Assembly: GCF_016918735.1 (NCBI RefSeq)
Contig: NZ_JAFFPR010000064.1
Span: 1 to 24,960 of the forward strand
DNA from: Leptospira abararensis
GTDB lineage: Bacteria; Spirochaetota; Leptospiria; Leptospirales; Leptospiraceae
Direction of reading: 5' to 3'
DNA length: 24,960 nucleotides
Below the pieces are notes generated by a model. That model was not told where the DNA came from. It worked only from the letters and a program-made list of their open reading frames with translations, and searched no databases. Positions 1 through 9,100 of this stretch are shown one piece after another; positions within the stretch are counted from its first letter, which is position 1; the number at the start of each line of letters is the position of its first letter. The translations under genes were made by a program, and so were the position numbers.

Positions 1-170
1 TCCTAGTTTAGAATGGGTGTAACTGAATTTTAAAATAGGACTTCCACTAATACTCTCATCATTCTCTCAAACAAAACATCATGATAAATTCAAAATAAAT
101 TTGTGACAGTATCTTCCTCGATTCCAAGATGGCTGTGAAGAATGGAATCCGCACTTAGGTTTTGTTTGAA

Positions 171-2186
171 ATGAAATGGAAGCTAACAATATGGTTAGTC
201 TGCCTTTGTAGTTGTGCACCACTAACTTCTTTTTCTGAAGCTCCCGTTGCAATCCAAGGACAACTGGATTTAACTTCTTGGGATTCTAAACAGAATCTCC
301 CTCTTTCGGGTGAATGGACTTTTTATTGGAAAGAATGGATCCAACCCCAAACTTTAATCTCAGAAAATTTACCGAATGAAAAGGTTTTATTAAAGAATCC
401 TACTTTTCCTAATACTTTCCAAATGATTGGAGAAAGATGGAAAAATAAATTCGAAGGAACGGGCTACGCTACCTATCGACTAACAATTCGATTTTCTGAA
501 AATGCGAAAGAAAACATATATGCTCTCCGTTTTTTCCAGACGGGAGGTGCCGCCATGTCTGTCTATGTGGACGGCCGCTTGCAATTAGAATTGGGAAAAG
601 TGGGTGCAAACAAGGAAACCATGATTCCCACTCGTAGCTCTGGATTGATTGTTCTACCATACCCTAACAAAGATACAAACATTCTAGTTCATATTTCTAA
701 TTTTCATCATGATGATGGTGCATTTTGGTATCCACCATCATTGGGTCTCTTTCATGACATACAAAAACAAATAGTATACGAAATAATCAAAGATTCCTTA
801 CTCACTGGTGCTTTGTTATTTATGGCCTTCTACCACTTCGTTGTGTTTTTATTTAGAAGGAACCGGTCCATCATTCTCTATTTTGGATTGTATTGTTTAA
901 CGATTGCTCTCCACTCTATTTCCTTAAATGGAGATTCCTTATACTATTTATACCCAGAAGTTGGCTATCGTTTTGCGTTTATCCTCTCTCTCGTATTTTA
1001 CTTAACAATGCCCTTCTATCTTTCCTTCCTATACCAGCGATTTCCGACAAATTTTTCCAAATGGATTACTAACTTCTTTATCATCACATGTTTAGGTTTA
1101 TTTCTTTTTGTTTTGGTGACACCTTCTGAATTAGGATCCCGAACTACTTTCTATGGTCTTTTTCTAAGCATCCTCGGATTATTATATTCTATCATTTGTG
1201 TTGCTTATGCTGCTTTTCAGAAAAAAGAAATGGCCTTACCACTTCTTTTAATTCAAGTTTTTTTATTCCTAAGCGCCATCAATGATACTTTGTATTTATA
1301 TGGAGTAATAAACTATTTTTTAATTCTAAAATATTCCTATTTCTCTACTGTTTTATTCCAGTCTCTACTTTTGGCTTCTTATTTTACAAAGTCTGTGATT
1401 AAAACAGAAGTATTAGGTAAAGAACTTATAAAACTGAATGAATCTTTAGAAAAAACAGTAACCTTGCGCACACAAGAATACAAGGAAGCTAAACAAATTG
1501 CAGAAGAAGCCAACGAATGGAAAGATAAATTCATTTCCCTTGTGGCGCATGACTTACGATCTCCTTTAAGCACCGTCTATTCTGCGTTATTCATTGTAAC
1601 CGACAAAGAATCCACAGAAGAAGAAAAAACTCATATTTTTAAACAATTGTTTGTGATATTAGAAAATGCAATGTCCACAGTGGAACATTTGCTCAACCTA
1701 AATAGATTTAACAAAGGGCAACTCTATTTAAATTTGTCTCAAGTCCAATTCCTAGAAATCTTACGACCGTTAATCGATTCCTTTTCTCTGGAACTGCAAA
1801 AAAAATCATTACAGCTAGAATTTTCCATTGCAGAAACCGCAATCATTTATGCAGACAAAACCATACTCATCGAAATCCTGAGAAATATAATTGCCAATGC
1901 GATCAAATTCAGCAACCCCAATGGTTGGATCCGAGTAGGATTTCATGACAACGAACAGTCCGCAGAGATTACAATCGAAGATAATGGCCAAGGAATTGCT
2001 TTTGAACGTCAAAAAGATTTGTTTTACAAACAAATGACTTCTCCGGGTAGTTTAGGGGAAAAAGGATTTGGAATAGGATTGAAACTTTGTTTCGAACTCA
2101 TCCGCCTCCACCAGGGAAACATCCGAGTTCAGTCCGAAGAAGGAAAGGGTAGTCTTTTTACTTTAGAGTTTCCGAAAGAAAACTGA
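171..2186 (+). CDS. 7TMR-DISM sensor histidine kinase
   Basis: Membrane-bound histidine kinase that autophosphorylates on His and passes phosphate to an unidentified response regulator. Numbering from ATG 171: a short signal ends in LCSC (Cys15), so the N terminus may be lipidated. A beta-rich, jelly-roll-like extracytoplasmic domain spans about 25-200, seven hydrophobic helices about 205-410 (7TMR-DISM type), a coiled coil about 415-450, then HisKA with H-box VAHDLRSP (His460). The ATPase domain has an N-box with paired Asn (EILRNIIANA), G1 DNGQG and G2 GFGIGL. No receiver domain follows. I chose ATG 171 over TTG 162 because the only AGG upstream (157-159) is too close to the TTG. The ligand is unknown; DISM ectodomains are often proposed to bind carbohydrates. 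The next gene encodes a receptor of the same architecture with a DNA-binding output. Confidence 0.9.
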   Translation: MKWKLTIWLVCLCSCAPLTSFSEAPVAIQGQLDLTSWDSKQNLPLSGEWTFYWKEWIQPQTLISENLPNEKVLLKNPTFPNTFQMIGERWKNKFEGTGYATYRLTIRFSENAKENIYALRFFQTGGAAMSVYVDGRLQLELGKVGANKETMIPTRSSGLIVLPYPNKDTNILVHISNFHHDDGAFWYPPSLGLFHDIQKQIVYEIIKDSLLTGALLFMAFYHFVVFLFRRNRSIILYFGLYCLTIALHSISLNGDSLYYLYPEVGYRFAFILSLVFYLTMPFYLSFLYQRFPTNFSKWITNFFIITCLGLFLFVLVTPSELGSRTTFYGLFLSILGLLYSIICVAYAAFQKKEMALPLLLIQVFLFLSAINDTLYLYGVINYFLILKYSYFSTVLFQSLLLASYFTKSVIKTEVLGKELIKLNESLEKTVTLRTQEYKEAKQIAEEANEWKDKFISLVAHDLRSPLSTVYSALFIVTDKESTEEEKTHIFKQLFVILENAMSTVEHLLNLNRFNKGQLYLNLSQVQFLEILRPLIDSFSLELQKKSLQLEFSIAETAIIYADKTILIEILRNIIANAIKFSNPNGWIRVGFHDNEQSAEITIEDNGQGIAFERQKDLFYKQMTSPGSLGEKGFGIGLKLCFELIRLHQGNIRVQSEEGKGSLFTLEFPKEN

Positions 2187-2364
2187 ATTCACTTCTACTC
2201 TTTAGAGATCGTAAACGCAAATCAAATAAGACACTTCCCACCATTTATCTGCTTTCTATCAATCTCACACCTCAAGTGTACAAGGTTTAGGCAATAAGAT
2301 TCTTCCTTGGGAGTTCTATTTCGAAATGTTTTTAGCAAAAAGGCTTGTCAGATTCTAAAATTCG

Positions 2365-3972
2365 ATGCGATCATTGCGTTCGATGAAAAAAAATTCCTGG
2401 GTGTTTTTCCTGTTCCTTATGGTTTTGGGAATCTCCTGTACACCCGACGGATCTGGTAACCAAAACGTAACGAATCGTTTTGAATTCTTTTTAGACAAAA
2501 ATAAGAATACCCCCTTTGACCAAATTCAAATATTAAAAACTTGGTATCCAATTTCCGAGAACCAACTCTCTTTTAATTTTACAGATGATGTCATTTGGCT
2601 TCGGGCGAAAACAACGGAAGAAGGGTTTTCACAAGGAAGAATCCTTTCCTTAGAATGGAAAGCCCTAGATGCAGCCATCTTGTATTATCCAGTAAATCCA
2701 AAAGAGTATCAAACATTTAAAACAGGAGACACAATTCCTAAATCAAATTGGACATTACCTGAAACACTTTACCCCAGTTTCCCAATTCCAAAACAGAAGA
2801 GAGGCGAATATTTTTTTATTCGAATCCAATCTAAATCTATAATCTCATTTCCTATCCAATCCTTGGATGAGAGAACGCTTAACAAACGTATGATTCTAGA
2901 AACTGCAGTCACTTGGCTGATTTTAGGAGTCTGTGCGGTGATGTTTATCTTTGCTCTTTTTTATTTTTTTGCTTTTGGGTTAAGTGAATTTTTCTTTTAT
3001 GCAGGTTATGTTGTCTGCACAGTTCTCTGGTACAATGGCCAATATGGAAATGCCTATGATGTACTTTGGCCAGAATTTCCTTGGTGGCAAAACAAAGCCA
3101 TACTAACATTTTCCACTCTGGGAATTCCTTTTTCGTTCCAATTTGTGCGAATGTTTTTAAATACAAAAGTAAACAATCCTAGGATTGATAAAATTTTATT
3201 GATCATGGGGATTGTGGCCCTCTTTTGTGTTCCAGCAATTCTTATCGCGGATACGACTAAAATTTTCTCTAGGATTGCCACTTATATTTATCTTATTTCC
3301 ATTCCGCTAATTCTTGGAACCGCATTACGAAATTATTTCAAAGGAGAAAAACGAATTCTTTTTTTTCTGATCAGTTGGGGGACGTATTTTATTATTAGCT
3401 ACAATACAATGTTTTATCTTTTGGGGATCCTACCTTATTCCACTCCTCTTCTCTACTCTGCTGTATTTATTTTTCCCATAGATCTATTCTTCTTATTATT
3501 TAATCTCTTACAAAAATATGAAAAACTAGAGGACGAAAGAAATGAAATCCTCCATCGTATCATAACCTTAAATACTGATTCCGACAAAAGTTTGCGTTAT
3601 GCAAAATCAAAACTTAATTCCGTCAATACAGAGGAATCCCTTGTAAAACTGGAATCATGGATGCGGGCAACCAAACCATATTTAGATGAAAAGTTGGATT
3701 TGGAAATTTCCTCACATGCGATTGGTCTCACTGTCCAACAAACATCGGAATTACTCAATTCCAAACTTGGTGTTAGTTTTCGCAGTTATCTTAATTCATT
3801 TCGAATTGCAGAAGCCAAAAAAATCCTAAAAGAAAATCCCAATATGTCTATTCTTTCTATTGCCTATGCGACAGGATTTGGTTCCAAAACTGCCTTCAAT
3901 GTGGAATTTAAAAAAGCAACGGGCTTAAGTCCCGTGCAATATCGGAACTCTGGTGGGTCAAATAATCAATAA
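2365..3972 (+). CDS. 7TMR-DISM membrane receptor with AraC-type DNA-binding domain
   Basis: One-component transmembrane transcription regulator. A signal with lipobox LGISC (Cys25) precedes an extracytoplasmic 7TMR-DISMED2-like beta domain (about 35-170), seven hydrophobic helices (about 180-385), a short linker and an AraC/XylS double helix-turn-helix (about 430-530). The second HTH and signature are clear: ILSIAYATGFGSKTAFNVEF then KKATGLSPVQYR. The output domain is therefore membrane tethered, so its targets must be reached from the membrane. ATG 2383 (MKKN) is an alternative start that also leaves a good signal peptide; neither start has a strong ribosome site. The stop lies only 6 nt from the stop of the convergent LamG gene. 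It follows the kinase of the same receptor class after 178 nt, so co-transcription is possible but not shown. Confidence 0.88.
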   Translation: MRSLRSMKKNSWVFFLFLMVLGISCTPDGSGNQNVTNRFEFFLDKNKNTPFDQIQILKTWYPISENQLSFNFTDDVIWLRAKTTEEGFSQGRILSLEWKALDAAILYYPVNPKEYQTFKTGDTIPKSNWTLPETLYPSFPIPKQKRGEYFFIRIQSKSIISFPIQSLDERTLNKRMILETAVTWLILGVCAVMFIFALFYFFAFGLSEFFFYAGYVVCTVLWYNGQYGNAYDVLWPEFPWWQNKAILTFSTLGIPFSFQFVRMFLNTKVNNPRIDKILLIMGIVALFCVPAILIADTTKIFSRIATYIYLISIPLILGTALRNYFKGEKRILFFLISWGTYFIISYNTMFYLLGILPYSTPLLYSAVFIFPIDLFFLLFNLLQKYEKLEDERNEILHRIITLNTDSDKSLRYAKSKLNSVNTEESLVKLESWMRATKPYLDEKLDLEISSHAIGLTVQQTSELLNSKLGVSFRSYLNSFRIAEAKKILKENPNMSILSIAYATGFGSKTAFNVEFKKATGLSPVQYRNSGGSNNQ

Positions 3973-3978
3973 CCACTG

Positions 3979-5076
3979 TTAAGGACCTAATACGGGCAGA
4001 CCTTGGTAGATTTGATTTACAGCTGTGGCACTGATAGCCGAGCCAAAGACACGGAATCCATCAATTCCACCATGATACCAATACCCACCACCCCAACTTC
4101 CAAAACTAATTCTTTGTAAAATTGTGTCTACAGCACCAGTACCTGTTGTCGCTGGTGTCCCGAGAAAGCTTCCATTGGTATAAAAAGAGGAATTCGTTCC
4201 ATCAAAAACGATACAAATATGTGTCCAGACACCCGCAGGCGGAGCATAGGTTTGTTTCGCACTAAAATTAGCGCGAGTAAAATATAACCCAGTAACTCCA
4301 GCTGTATTTTGCAGACCAAACCCGCAGGCATTACTAAAAAGAGTACCATAAGAAAAAATCAATTCCTGTACGCCAGATCCGAGGAGGGCATCTGGTTTTA
4401 ACCAAATACAAATGGTTCTTGGCAATGTCCCACTTGGCAACATACTATCTCCCCCAATTTGGGAACCTATATCTGTATTATTGAGATGGATTGCCCCTTC
4501 CACATCTCCTTCGTATCCAGTAATTTTGGAAAGAGTCGGGCCAGCCGTTAGAATTAATGGTTGGATGCCTGAATTCTCGAATGATCCATTCGTAAATTTC
4601 AAATGGACAAGTGATCCTATTTCAACACCAATGCGAAGAGTTGTGCTAGTTTCTCCAGCACTCGTTGTCGCCGTGACCTTGTAATCAGTATAATTGGTTA
4701 TAATCGCAGGCGAGCCACTGATCTCACAAGTTTCATTGTTTATCGTTAGTCCTGTCGGGAGTGTTGGTGAAACATTACATGCTGTGATCTGGTTGCATAA
4801 ATCTGATTTGATAGAAACCGGGAAATTTTGTCCTAAAAGGTAGGTGTTTTGCGGATAGGATAAAGAAGTACCCCCTGTACATGGAAAACAATTCTTACCT
4901 TTTAGAAGGCAAGCCAGAATTTGTGTTTCATTAAACTCACGACTATAAACATCCCCTGCATTATTAAAATCAGAAGGATTACAATCCAAAACAAATATTA
5001 AGAGAAAGAAGATTGCGAAGGATGATTTGCAAAATTGGCCAAGGAAAAGAAAACGTTCGCATATATATTTTTTCAT
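3979..5076 (-). CDS. LamG-domain surface lipoprotein with putative Ig (He_PIG) domain
   Basis: Predicted exported lipoprotein. A long signal (MKK start, hydrophobic 18-31) ends in lipobox VLDC (Cys32). A Cys-containing stretch at 41-65 follows, then a putative Ig fold of He_PIG type (about 72-150, hallmark LPTGLTINNETCEISGSPA), then a concanavalin A-like/LamG domain (about 155-357) with LPRTICIWLKP, WTHICIVFDG and GGIDGFRVF. Such domains bind glycans or proteins; the ligand here is unknown. The head segment GDVYSREFNETQILACLLKG is nearly identical to that of the broken gene at 5229-5756, and the LamG core resembles the second LamG domain of the 1236-aa protein. The start is followed by Lys-rich codons and preceded by TATACT and a 22-bp palindrome, both shared with the paralogue. 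Confidence 0.85.
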   Translation of the reverse strand: MKKYICERFLFLGQFCKSSFAIFFLLIFVLDCNPSDFNNAGDVYSREFNETQILACLLKGKNCFPCTGGTSLSYPQNTYLLGQNFPVSIKSDLCNQITACNVSPTLPTGLTINNETCEISGSPAIITNYTDYKVTATTSAGETSTTLRIGVEIGSLVHLKFTNGSFENSGIQPLILTAGPTLSKITGYEGDVEGAIHLNNTDIGSQIGGDSMLPSGTLPRTICIWLKPDALLGSGVQELIFSYGTLFSNACGFGLQNTAGVTGLYFTRANFSAKQTYAPPAGVWTHICIVFDGTNSSFYTNGSFLGTPATTGTGAVDTILQRISFGSWGGGYWYHGGIDGFRVFGSAISATAVNQIYQGLPVLGP

Positions 5077-5114
5077 CTTAACACAAGAGTATAAAGGAAT
5101 TGTGCCTAGCAGTC

Positions 5115-5136
5115 GTTCGGATATATATTTCTGAAC
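5115..5136. promoter_or_regulatory. 22-bp imperfect palindrome, copy A
   Basis: Half-sites GTTCGGATATA and TATTTCTGAAC (extended by flanking C/G to 24 bp) lie 38 nt upstream of the LamG gene start. An almost identical palindrome occupies the same place upstream of the decayed paralogue. A TATACT hexamer sits between palindrome and start, with no good -35 hexamer at the usual distance, so the palindrome may be where an activator binds. Operator function is inferred from symmetry and conserved position only. Confidence 0.5.
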
Positions 5137-5228
5137 GGAAGAATTGAAAAAAAATTGATTATTTCGAAATTATCAAAACCAAACGACATTCAATCCTCAT
5201 TACCAACCTATCGCTCGCTTTTCAAAAA

Positions 5229-5756
5229 CTACTCTAAATAGGCAACGCCCAAGTGATAAATCTGGCCAATTTGTTTGGCACTTAAGGCAATATCATAGAC
5301 TCGAATGTCATCGGCATCACCCCATTGGACTTGCTCCCAGTGGCAAACTAGAATCTTCACCTACCGATGACGCATAATACCTGTTATTCGTATCAAAATT
5401 AAGGCCCCCGTTGGCATCCCCGTCTTTGCCTGTTGTTAGATTTGGAGCCCATTCTTGTGCAGTAAAGTTGAAAACTACAGGTCCCGAATTCACCAAAGAA
5501 CCATTCGTAAAATCAAATTGAACCAGTGGTTGGATTGGTATAAGGGAATTACGATCTCCTCCAGGAAAACAACCGGGTCCTTTCAAGAGACAGGCCAAGA
5601 TTTGAGTTTCATTAAATTCGCGACTGTAAACATCACCTGTGTTTTGCAAATCATTCAGGCTGCAAAAAATCACAGAAAAAAGATGAAAAGGAAGGCCAAT
5701 TGATAAGGAACCTCTGGCCAAAAGAATTGGAAATAGTAGTTTGTTTCCTTTTTCAT
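5229..5756 (-). pseudogene. Decayed LamG lipoprotein paralogue (frameshift plus internal deletion)
   Basis: A broken copy of the neighbouring LamG gene. From ATG 5756 the reading begins MKKETNYYFQFF and runs through a hydrophobic signal ending AFLFIFFL before stopping at TGA 5672-5670. A net one-base loss, plausibly in the A6 run at 5676-5681, shifts the rest to another frame reading VIFC (lipobox), then NTGDVYSREFNETQILACLLKG, matching the intact paralogue. This frame continues into the LamG domain up to SLPLGASP and stops near 5317. In the third frame the remaining DNA encodes DADDIRVYDIALSAKQIGQI before TAG at 5229-5231, which is the end of a LamG domain. About 120 residues of the LamG core are missing at the junction. 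Unlike the intact gene, this copy has no He_PIG segment between the head and LamG. Confidence 0.82.
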
Positions 5757-5793
5757 CTTAGCCAAGAGTATAATGGTTTAATCTCAATCGGTC

Positions 5794-5815
5794 GTTCCGA
5801 AATATATTTCAGAAC
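5794..5815. promoter_or_regulatory. 22-bp near-perfect palindrome, copy B
   Basis: Half-sites GTTCCGAAATA and TATTTCAGAAC differ by one mismatched pair. The element lies 37 nt upstream of ATG 5756 of the decayed LamG gene, matching copy A in spacing. The downstream sequence up to the start (TATACTCTTG, then CTAAG, ATG) is also shared between the two copies, so the duplication included the regulatory region. The binding protein is unknown. Confidence 0.5.
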
Positions 5816-6155
5816 TTATTTTAGCGAATTCGATCTTTAAATTTTCGAATAATCACACAAAGGGTAAATCCTGGTGACAAACAAATTGGCTGATTACAAA
5901 AACCAAACACAAATTAAATGAGTCTCAAGGGAGCGATTGGCATCAGCAGAATATCTGGAACTTAAGTTAGGTTTGTAGGATTTACTTGCAAAAACGATAG
6001 CTTAAATTCCGACCCGATTACCGCCACCCAATGCCAAAAAATGGAAAGCGAATCACTATTCAGCGCCTCTTTGCTATGTGCTGATTGACTCCGTATCTAG
6101 AGATTATTTTCAGAGCAAAAGAACCGGATTGTCTAAATATCTTGATTAAATTTGA

Positions 6156-6171
6156 GAACATTCCAATGTTC
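6156..6171. promoter_or_regulatory. Perfect 16-bp palindrome GAACATTCCAATGTTC-type
   Basis: Arms GAACATT and AATGTTC flank CC, ending 21 nt before the start of the 1236-aa lipoprotein gene. It could be an operator or a 5'-UTR stem. It shares only the GAAC/GTTC ends with the 22-bp palindromes, so I do not call it the same site. Confidence 0.35.
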
Positions 6172-6192
6172 CTCTAGGCCACGGATTTACCA

Positions 6193-9100
6193 ATGAAGAG
6201 ATTTACATTACCTTTGGCATTTCTATTCCTCTCTTCCTGTGGACTCCCCTCCCTTGTGCGAAACCCGTTGGAATTTTTGACCTTTCTCCGGTTTTTCTCA
6301 AGTCCCCAATTTACAGGACATAGTATTGGTGGTGCTGTTTCTGGACTCACCTCCGGAGCCTCTGTGACTCTGACAAACAACCAGGAATCCATCACCATAT
6401 CCAATGATGGAAATTTCACCTTCCCCACAAAATTAAGTTCAGGCCAAAATTACGATGTCAGTCTTGTTACTAACAATGGCGGGGGCCTCACATGCACAAT
6501 CACGAACGCCCAAGGCACTGTCCAAAGTAGTAATATAACCAATGTCAATGTCACTTGTGGTTTTGGGAGTAACTTCTACGAAGTTGGAGTGAATGTCTCA
6601 GGCCTCAGTGGTACGATCACAGTCCAAAACAATGCAGAATCTCTAAACATTGCAACCGTTGGCCTTACTAAATTTACAACCTTCATCCAAACTGGGTTCA
6701 ACTATGCAGTCACCATAACTTCACAGCCTGCTGGTACCATTTGTTCCTTTGATGACCCAACCCTAACATTAGGAACCATGGCCGCAGCGAATGTAACTAT
6801 TTTCATAACATGTGTTAATGGTTATTTAGTGGGAGGTAACATTCATCCAACACCAAGTGCGGATCTTGGAACAGATCTGATCGGAAGGCAAACCTTAGTG
6901 AAAACAAAGGCCGGATCATTTCCAGTCAACGCAGGCGGAGGCGGGGCACTGACTGGCGGTGCGGTGGTGAGTGCCACTCCGACTACCGCTCGGTTTAATG
7001 GACCGAATATGATCACTACTGATGGTAGTTTTATTTACTTAGCAGACTCAGCCAATGCTGTAATTCGCAAAATTGATAAGTCCAATGGAACTACAACTAT
7101 CCTTGCCGGCGGAAATTCGGGAGGTGGTACAGTTTGTCCGGGAACACTTACTACCAATTGTAAAGATGGCGTAGGAACTGCAGCAGAGTTCAACGGCATC
7201 AAGGGACTCACCACCGATGGAAACAATTTATTTGTTTTAGAATCTTTGGGAAGACGGGTTCGAAAGGTCAATCTTTCTACCTCCGTCGTATCAACGTTCG
7301 CCGGAACTGGCAATGCAGCTTCGGCTGACAACACTTCGGGAATTCTCGCCTCTTTCAATAATCCCTCTTGGATCACTATGTACAATGGCAACCTTTATGT
7401 TGTAGATCGTGACAATTGCACCATCCGAGTTGTAAACCCAACTACAACCGCTGTAAACACGATTGCAGGTGGGCCTACACTTTGCAGTTTTGCGAATGAC
7501 CCAACAGGAACTAACGCTCGCTTCGTGTCTCCAATCGCTGCAGTTGGTCTTGGGGGATATCTTTATATTTCAGATATTGGTGTTGGTGGCGGATATAAAA
7601 TTCGCAGACTTTCTTTGAGTGGAACCAACGCAGTTGATACCATAGCGGGAGACGGTGTTCAGGCTTCCACAGATGGGATCGGAACGGCAGCTCAGTTCAA
7701 CGACCCCCATGGACTTACAACCGATGGCACTCATTTATTTATCTCCGAATGGTCTGGTCATAAAATCAGACACCTCAACCTAACAACAAATAAAGTCACA
7801 ACCCTCGTGGGAAGTGTTTCCGGCTATTCTGACAATACCTCTGGGAATGGTCTTTTGAATTTTCCGGGTTATTTATTGTCAGATGGACTGAACGTGTACA
7901 TAGCAGACACAGGAAATCATTCCCTTCGTTATTTAGAACCTTCAGAATTATTGCGATATACTTTTGATGGAAATACAAATGACTCCATTGGAACTAACCA
8001 TGGTTCCATTACGGGGGGACCCACTCCAACAATGGATGAAAATGGCTTAACCAATGGAGCCTACGAGTTCGATGGAAGTGGGGATTTGATCCAATCCACC
8101 ACAAATGTCAGTTCACCTGCAATCTCCGATAACTTAACCATCTCAGCCTGGGTGTATCCAGCGGGAACAGATTCAGTTGCTACTCAATTTATATTCTATA
8201 ATGGACAAGGTGGTTCCAATGGCTACGGACTCGCCTTTGAAAGTGTGGGGACTTCACGAAGATTGTATGTCTCCCTTGGGGCTGTTGCACCAAGTGGTTA
8301 TACAACAATGCGGTTACCTCTAAACCAATGGTCACATGTTGTACTTCGAAGGTCCAACCCCAACTGGCAAATTTATATCAACGGCAAACCAGATTCGATT
8401 GTTTTTACTACGAATCCTATTTTGCCAGCTAACACATTCAAAGTGGGTGATGCTGGTAACGGAAATTTTTTCAAAGGAAAAATTTCTGATGTTCGTTTTT
8501 TTAATGGAGCACTCGACAACGATTCCATTCAAAAACTTGCGGTCCAAATTCCTGCGGGACTTATTTCGTATTTCCCATTCAATGGGAATGCCAAAGACTA
8601 TGGAAACTTTCGAAATGATTTGAATATCACTGGAGCCACAACAACAACAGACCGTAATGGGCATGCCAATGGTGCATACTTCTTTAACGGCACTTCCTTT
8701 ATGCAAAAAATAAATCCGATTGGTTTGCCGACGGGTAATAGCCCAAGAACCATTTGTGTTTGGTTTAAGACAACCAACTCCATTGATCAATACAGTGTAG
8801 GCTATGGAACCTTCGCTACCTCTCAGGGCAGTGGCCTCGTCAATTCATCCACTATCACTGGTATGTATGGTGTGATGAATGATGTTAATATATTTCACGA
8901 AGGATTTATGAACCAATGGGTTCACCTATGTGGAGTTTATAATCCTACCACTGCCACGGTTTATGAAAATGGTGTCATAAGAGCTTCCTCAAATTCAATC
9001 ACCTGGAACACTGTACCGGGCCCAACCTTGGAAGTGGGAAGGCTCATTGATGGAACTGCCAATTTCTTTGGAGACCTTGACGATGTAAGAATTTATAATC

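Larger units (their letters stand above)
5757..6192. other. 436-bp intergenic region between divergent LamG genes
   Basis: No convincing gene on either strand. The left part is the promoter region of the decayed paralogue, with palindrome copy B. The right part precedes the 1236-aa lipoprotein gene and holds the 16-bp palindrome at 6156-6171. I see no tRNA, strong terminator or long repeat between them. Confidence 0.6.

Noticed and set aside
120..149. Inverted repeat GATTCCA/TGGAATC before the kinase gene as a riboswitch or terminator
   Set aside because: Only 7-bp arms with a 16-nt loop, no T tract and no conserved RNA motif.
162..170. TTG start giving three extra residues for the histidine kinase
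   Set aside because: The only purine-rich site upstream is too close to this codon; ATG 171 has better spacing.
2318..5170. 10-mer ATTTCGAAAT upstream of the DISM-AraC gene (2318-2327) and again at 5161-5170 as a shared operator
   Set aside because: A 10-bp AT-rich palindrome can recur by chance, positions relative to the genes differ, and AraC proteins usually bind non-palindromic sites.
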